This document shows, in pieces, positions 59,222-64,000 of a DNA stretch of 64,000 nt. The position numbers and the translations under genes are program-made. The notes under the pieces were generated by a model. It was not told the origin of the DNA. It saw only the letters and a list, made by a program, of their open reading frames with translations, and searched no databases. Positions within the stretch are counted from its first letter, which is position 1. Each line of letters opens with the position of its first letter. The DNA comes from Atherix ibis (taxonomy: Eukaryota > Arthropoda > Insecta > Diptera > Athericidae), in NCBI GenBank assembly GCA_958298945.1, contig OY282606.1:25827740-25891739 (forward strand), written 5' to 3'.

Positions 59222-59515
59222 TTTTGGCAATTCGACCGGATCTTTATCTTACTGGCGGCACGCAAACATTGTGTAAAGAAAGATCGCGTTCAAAACTTTC
59301 TATAGTTCTACTGATGGCGAGCACCACTCAGTCGATTATGACGATTATAAATTGGAAGAAGTGCACGATAAGTTGCAATAAATTTTCAAGCATTGTTGCG
59401 GCGTGTATCTTTCCATGAATAAATTGTAATCTTACTGACAGTGACAGAAGATTTTTATTTTTCAAATATTGTCAATCGTTCCATTTGAAAAAAAGGGTAC
59501 CCCATTGAAAATCCT
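59222..59515 (-). mobile_element. D,D41-type transposon relic K2, adjacent to K1
   Basis: It repeats the right-hand 250 bp of K1: 'aaacattgtgtaaagaaaga', 'agtgcacgataagttgc', 'gcggcgtgtatctttccatg' and the terminal 'gggtaccccattgaaaatcc'. The two lie in the same orientation about 40 bp apart. Confidence 0.65.
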
Positions 59516-61773
59516 CTTATTCTTAAATGTTATATTTTATTAATATGTCATTCTGTAATAAATTTAAAATTTCTATTACTTAAATATTTAAAGCTAAATT
59601 TTCCAAATAAATATTATATTTTATTAATTAATTAAAGTTTACAGTAAACAGTACCTACTCAAAAAATAAGAAAAGAAAAAAAGATTTTACGGCTATCTTA
59701 CAAGTTCAATTTCCTTATTTATAGACCGTTAATTTTATCATTAAATTAATCTATAAAATCTTCTATAACATTAAGTACATGGTATACTTAATTTTATAGA
59801 ATATAAATGAAATAAGTTTTATGCATAATATTATATAAAAGAATTTTTCTTATATCATATTAAATTGCTAACTATTAAAAATAAATAAAATATGTTAAAT
59901 CTTGTATAAGATAACGATTAAAAATTGTCATTACTACTATCCTCTAATTAAATAAGCATTCAAAATAATAATAATCATAATTACTAGAGAAATTCCTTAC
60001 TATAAATATTATAAAAACAGGAATAGTTGAAAACAGTTTATTGGCAATTATCAAACCTAAAGATAGACAGTATAAATGATCATCAATCCTGTACAGAATC
60101 TATATAACCAGAACTTGTACGCATACCTTGATGTGCATCGAAAAGAAGCAAATTGAATAGAATTTTCTACATGATTAAGTGTTTTATTATTATTCCCTTT
60201 TTTAATGGTATCATAATTTGAACTTTTCTTACAAGCCTCTGGCAAAAACTGCTAGTCACAAAAATAAAAGTCTACAAATTACCACAATCGTTAACCATAT
60301 ACAGTATAGACAGTCAAATTTATATATAAATCCTAATACAACTAGACCTTAAAAAGAGGAGAAGAAATACGAGCAAACATTAATGCATTAATGCGTCTGA
60401 TTCGCGTACTAAGTTAAATACTTACTATCTGATAAGATATACTGTATACGTTCTAATAGTAAACCTTCTGTTATATACTGTGTAGGAATACCAGTTGCTT
60501 ACTATGATCAAGGAATTCTAGCATTTTATTATATTCTTCCATTCCGAATAGGTATAGAAAAAAGGAGAAGTAGAAGAAAACGTAGAAGACGTTCATCTAT
60601 TTTTAGAACTCAACCTAAAGGCTTAGTTTACCTTAATATGGTTATAGAAATTCTTCAGTCCAATCACATGATATACAACAAATTTACTTATCCATTATAC
60701 GATGCTATAAGATTATATTTTGTTAAATGTGCTATGTTCTAGTAGAGAAAAATAGATTCCCCTCAGGACGTGTACAGTAAAATGTTCGCCAAAAACTCGA
60801 GGCACAGACTCTTTTATAAGCAATGTTTCTTAACTATTTAATGAGAGTATTTTAAAACCTCAAAGATATTTCACATTAAACTTATTCAATGTATACACTT
60901 CTATACACATACGAAAAAAAATATCTCTTGATCAGTTTTGATCAGTTTATTTATATTCACGGTAAATAGATAAAACAGTATCTAACTAAAATGGGCATGA
61001 CATTAATTTACGATATAAACAACAACATTGCCGCTAGCTATAGTATTATTATCTAGCAAATAACAGCAGCAATGGTACCAAACTATAATAAAAAAAAAAA
61101 AAAAATTTAAAAAAACTATGCGAAAAACTAAAAATAATCACAGGTAGTCGCGCATAGAAGCACGCATCTTTGAATTAAAAATACATTTTTACCTTAAAGG
61201 AAGAGCATATTTACCTGTTTATACTTGTATGAAAAGTTAAACTCCTGGCTCTGTTATTTATAATATCAAATATACCATGTACGAGTAGGAAAATGTGCAT
61301 AGAATACTATCTTCTTTATAGAATTTCCAATTACTACCAACAGGGATGGTCAACATAAAGTTTTCGTAATAAATTTTATGAAATTTCTATTATTTTAATT
61401 TGTTAAAAAGGTTTAGCCAAATTTTACTTTAAAAAAAGTACAGTTGAATAAAATTTATTTTTTATTTTCAAAACTTGACATTATTTTTAGTTAATTACGG
61501 TACTTAAATTTTGCTTTTTCCAGGACTCTACTTTTGATGAATTTTTCCACCATTACAGGCTGTAACTTGTCATTTCTTGAAGGATGCTGGTTTTTTAAAT
61601 ACTCTAAAATTTAAAGATTAATAATGTTAGTATGATTTTTTCCATAATTTTATAAGAAAAACAACAACGGTGAGACCAATTGATACCACCAAATCTTGAA
61701 ATTACGCGTCCTAGAAACTTTTTAAGCAATAAAGCTAAAATATATGGTAAAAATTGAAATTTCAAATTAATTA
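59516..61773. other. AT-rich; two weak coding-like signals, no supported gene
   Basis: One is a possible minus-strand exon at 60127-60251. The other is a plus-strand frame open from 60411 to 60740 without an early ATG, including 'RRSRRKRRRRSSIFRT'. The rest is A/T homopolymer DNA with nothing else recognised. Confidence 0.35.
60127..60251 (-). CDS. Candidate internal coding exon, unidentified
   Basis: Bounded on the minus strand by an acceptor-like 'TTTTTGTGACTAG' and a donor TCAAG/GTATGC. The frame reads 'QFLPEACKKSSNYDTIKKG' and 'HVENSIQFASFRCTS' with no stop. No partner exon could be linked, so this may be fortuitous. Confidence 0.25.
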
Positions 61774-63056
61774 GGGGTATAAGCTTAAATCCGCTGTTTG
61801 GCGTAAGTGAGCATATTAAGATACCATGGGCACGCCATCCTTTTTTTTATGAGTTCGACATCTGTCAACATTAATCAGTGCACATTGTCAGCAATTTCGT
61901 ACAACAACATACATTTTTCCTTTGGTAATCATGTCTAGTTTTGTGCCAGAAAAAGTGCATATGCAGGAAGCTCTGCTTTTCTGCTTCAATTTGAAGAAAT
62001 CGGCTGCCGAATCACATCGAATGCTTATGGAGGCCTATGGTGATAGTACTTTATTGGAAACAATATGCCGAGATTGGTTTCGTCGGTTCAAAGACGGCAA
62101 TTTTGACTTGTAGGACAAGAAGCGTAAAAATCGGCCTAGGAAGGTTGAGGTCCATCAATTGCAGGCTCTTTTGGACGAAGACGATACCCAATCGTAAAAA
62201 AATGCTCGCGAAGCAATTGGATGTTACTCAACCAGCCATTTCCATGTGTTTGCGTGCCATGGGGAAGATTGAAAAGATCGGAAAATGGGTGCGGCATGAA
62301 TTGAACGATATGCAGATGGAGCGACGCCAAAACACATGCGAAATCTTGCTCGCCAGACAAAAAAGAATGTCGTTCCTGCATCGGATTGTGACAGGCGATG
62401 AAAAGTGGATATATTTCGAGAATTTTAAACGTAAGAAATCGTGAGTTGATCCCGTCCAACCATCAACATCTTCCCCAAGACCAAATTGCTTTGGAAGGAA
62501 GACGATGCTGTGCGTTTGGTGGGATCAGCAGAGTATCGTCTACTATGAGATGTTGAAACCTGGTGAAACTGTCAATGCCCACTGCTACCACCAATAACTG
62601 ATCAAATTGTACCCTGCTCTGCGTGAAAAACGAACGGATTATCAACAAAACATGACAAGCTAATTTTCCTCCACGACAACGTATCATCGCACACGTTAAA
62701 AATGGTCCGAAACTACTTGGAGACACTCAACTGGGAGGTGCTACCCCACTCCGCTTGTTCACAAGACCTGGCCCCTTCCGACGCTCGCTGAGCAGCATAC
62801 CTGTTTTCGTCGATGGGACACGCGCTCGCTGAGCAGCACTTCGATTCTTACGAAAACGTCCGAAAATGCCTTCATGAGTGGTTTGCCTCGAAAGGTAAGG
62901 AATTTTTTTGGCGTGGTATCCACAAATTGCCCGAGAGATAAGAAAAATGTGTAGCTAACGAAGGTAACTACTTTGAATAAATTTGTTTTTACTTTCTATA
63001 AAAAAACATGTTTTTTTTTTAAATAAAAAATAGCGTATTTAAGCTTATACACCTGG
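61774..63056 (+). mobile_element. Mauritiana-type mariner B4, dead
   Basis: The left end is shortened ('ggggtataagctta') and the right end 'aagcttatacacctgg' is complete. The transposase begins at 61931 ('MSSFVPEKVHMQEALLF'), has the same TAG after 'DGNFDL' (62111-62113) as B3, and continues in other frames through 'GKWVRHELNDMQMERRQNT', 'TGDEKWIYFENFKRKKS' and 'MLCVWWDQQSIVYYEMLKPG'. A 15-base insertion after the third catalytic Asp codon, also present in B2, introduces a TGA. The C-terminal part is readable to 'CVANEGNYFE'-like residues near 62975. Confidence 0.9.
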
Positions 63057-64000
63057 CAAATCTAAAATATTCAGTTTTTAAAGTAGCCCATAGTAGTCAC
63101 AATTGCGGCAAAATATGTCTTCTTCTTCATTTTTAAATAAATACGGACCAATTAAATGTTCAGAACAAAATGTACATCAGTAAGTCTCAGTTTGCGAATA
63201 CAATGCTTCTCCAGAATTACTTTTGAATTTTTAAAGCTTTATATAAGATCAATTATATAAATGGCATATTACATATCAAATTAATTTAATCTTAACTAAT
63301 ATATTTATTTAATAATTATATAAGTAACAAAATTGTACTTTTCAAATTCCAAAATGGATAATTCGTTATTTACTTTTAAATAAGAATTTTTTTTTTGACT
63401 TAAAGTTTTTTTTTTCATATAAGTAATTTTAATAGAAATAAAGGATTAATAGATTAACACTATAAAAATATCCTTTTAAGAAATTCTTAGCATACATACT
63501 CTCATACTCGTAATAAAGTTCGTACTCATCTAGATTTTCCATCCCTGAATCGAAATTTTACTTTAAATATAAACAAAGATTATCTATAGTAATATTTTCA
63601 AATATTTAAAAATAGATTCTAAAACTTGAATTTGATTAGACTATAAATTTTATATGGAAAAAAATAATTTTTTTTTACAAAATACCAACTGTAAGATGGA
63701 CAACAGTAACGAGAAAAATAGCACAACTAAAATGGTAAGATCAGAACGTGTATTTTATCAAATCATTTATTTTGAAATAATATTTTTTTTTTCTTGATGG
63801 ATAGTTAGTTATATTAAGGAATTTCAAGATAAGCCTAGATTTTACAACAGGATACATATGTACAGAAGAGACGCCAACAGGAAGAATGCTGTCGTCCGGG
63901 AACTTTGACGTAGACGAGGATCAACTAGCATACAAGATTAGGCTTTGAATCGATTCAAGTACATATAAACGGATGGATTGGTCAATCTGTACTACGATCA
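63057..64000. other. Mostly AT-rich; transposase scrap and candidate exons
   Basis: On the minus strand 63100-63165 reads 'LIGPYLFKNEEED', a scrap of D,D41-type transposase. Candidate plus-strand exons at 63696-63734 and 63829-63948 are listed separately. The rest is homopolymer-rich. Confidence 0.4.
63696..63948 (+). CDS. Candidate two-exon coding sequence, unidentified
   Basis: An ATG at 63696 opens 'MDNSNEKNSTTKM' and ends at a good donor AAAATG/GTAAGA (63734). An acceptor 'aaggaatttcaag' at about 63828, preceded by a T-rich tract, leads in phase into 'ISLDFTTGYICTEETPTG' and 'MLSSGNFDVDEDQLAYKIRL', then TGA at 63946-63948. The second exon is GC-richer than its surroundings and looks coding. 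A product of about 52 residues is short, so the real gene may use other exons beyond the window, or this may be chance. Confidence 0.3.

Overview
The window is eukaryotic and almost certainly from an insect. It is very AT-rich, has spliced genes with GT..AG introns, and is packed with Tc1/mariner DNA transposons, Jockey-like and RTE-like non-LTR retrotransposons, and a Helitron remnant. The species cannot be fixed from sequence alone. No prokaryotic operon, CRISPR array or viral genome is present.

Layout. 1-232: short direct and inverted repeats. 3.5-8.3 kb: a small mariner, a 100-bp direct-repeat pair, a decayed transposase, and a mauritiana-type mariner. 9.2 kb: a perfect 41-bp palindrome. 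10.5-14.1 kb: two D,D41-type transposons, one of them splitting an RTE-like retrotransposon. 14.4-17.8 kb: a dispersed repeat family, including a 0.6-kb foldback. 17.8-19.0 kb: a Helitron helicase remnant interrupted by an irritans-type mariner. 19.5-22.1 kb: two Jockey-like elements in head-to-tail order. 22.8-34.4 kb: one host gene on the minus strand. 35.3-45.2 kb: more Jockey and mariner copies, including the youngest-looking ones. 45.3-46.2 kb: a D,D41-type element whose right end is the left edge of a 10.3-kb tandem array (46.2-56.5 kb, 12 units of about 866 bp). 57.4-63.1 kb: a foldback mariner, two transposase remnants, and another mauritiana-type mariner. The last 0.9 kb holds candidate exons.

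The only complete host gene I can reconstruct has 16 coding exons whose splice phases all agree. It gives a 996-codon-scale protein (2991 nt with stop) with a short beta-rich N-terminus, a first BTB domain split by a Ser/Pro-rich insert, a helical middle, a second canonical BTB domain and an Arg/Ser-rich tail. Its introns 10 and 14 are swollen by transposons, but the exons are undamaged.

All transposase and reverse transcriptase genes that I read are broken, so none of these elements looks autonomous. The most unusual structures are the tandem array, which carries a transposon terminus and an intact 38-codon frame in every unit, and a mariner subfamily whose 3' end has been replaced by an inverted copy of its 5' end and which has still been mobilised.
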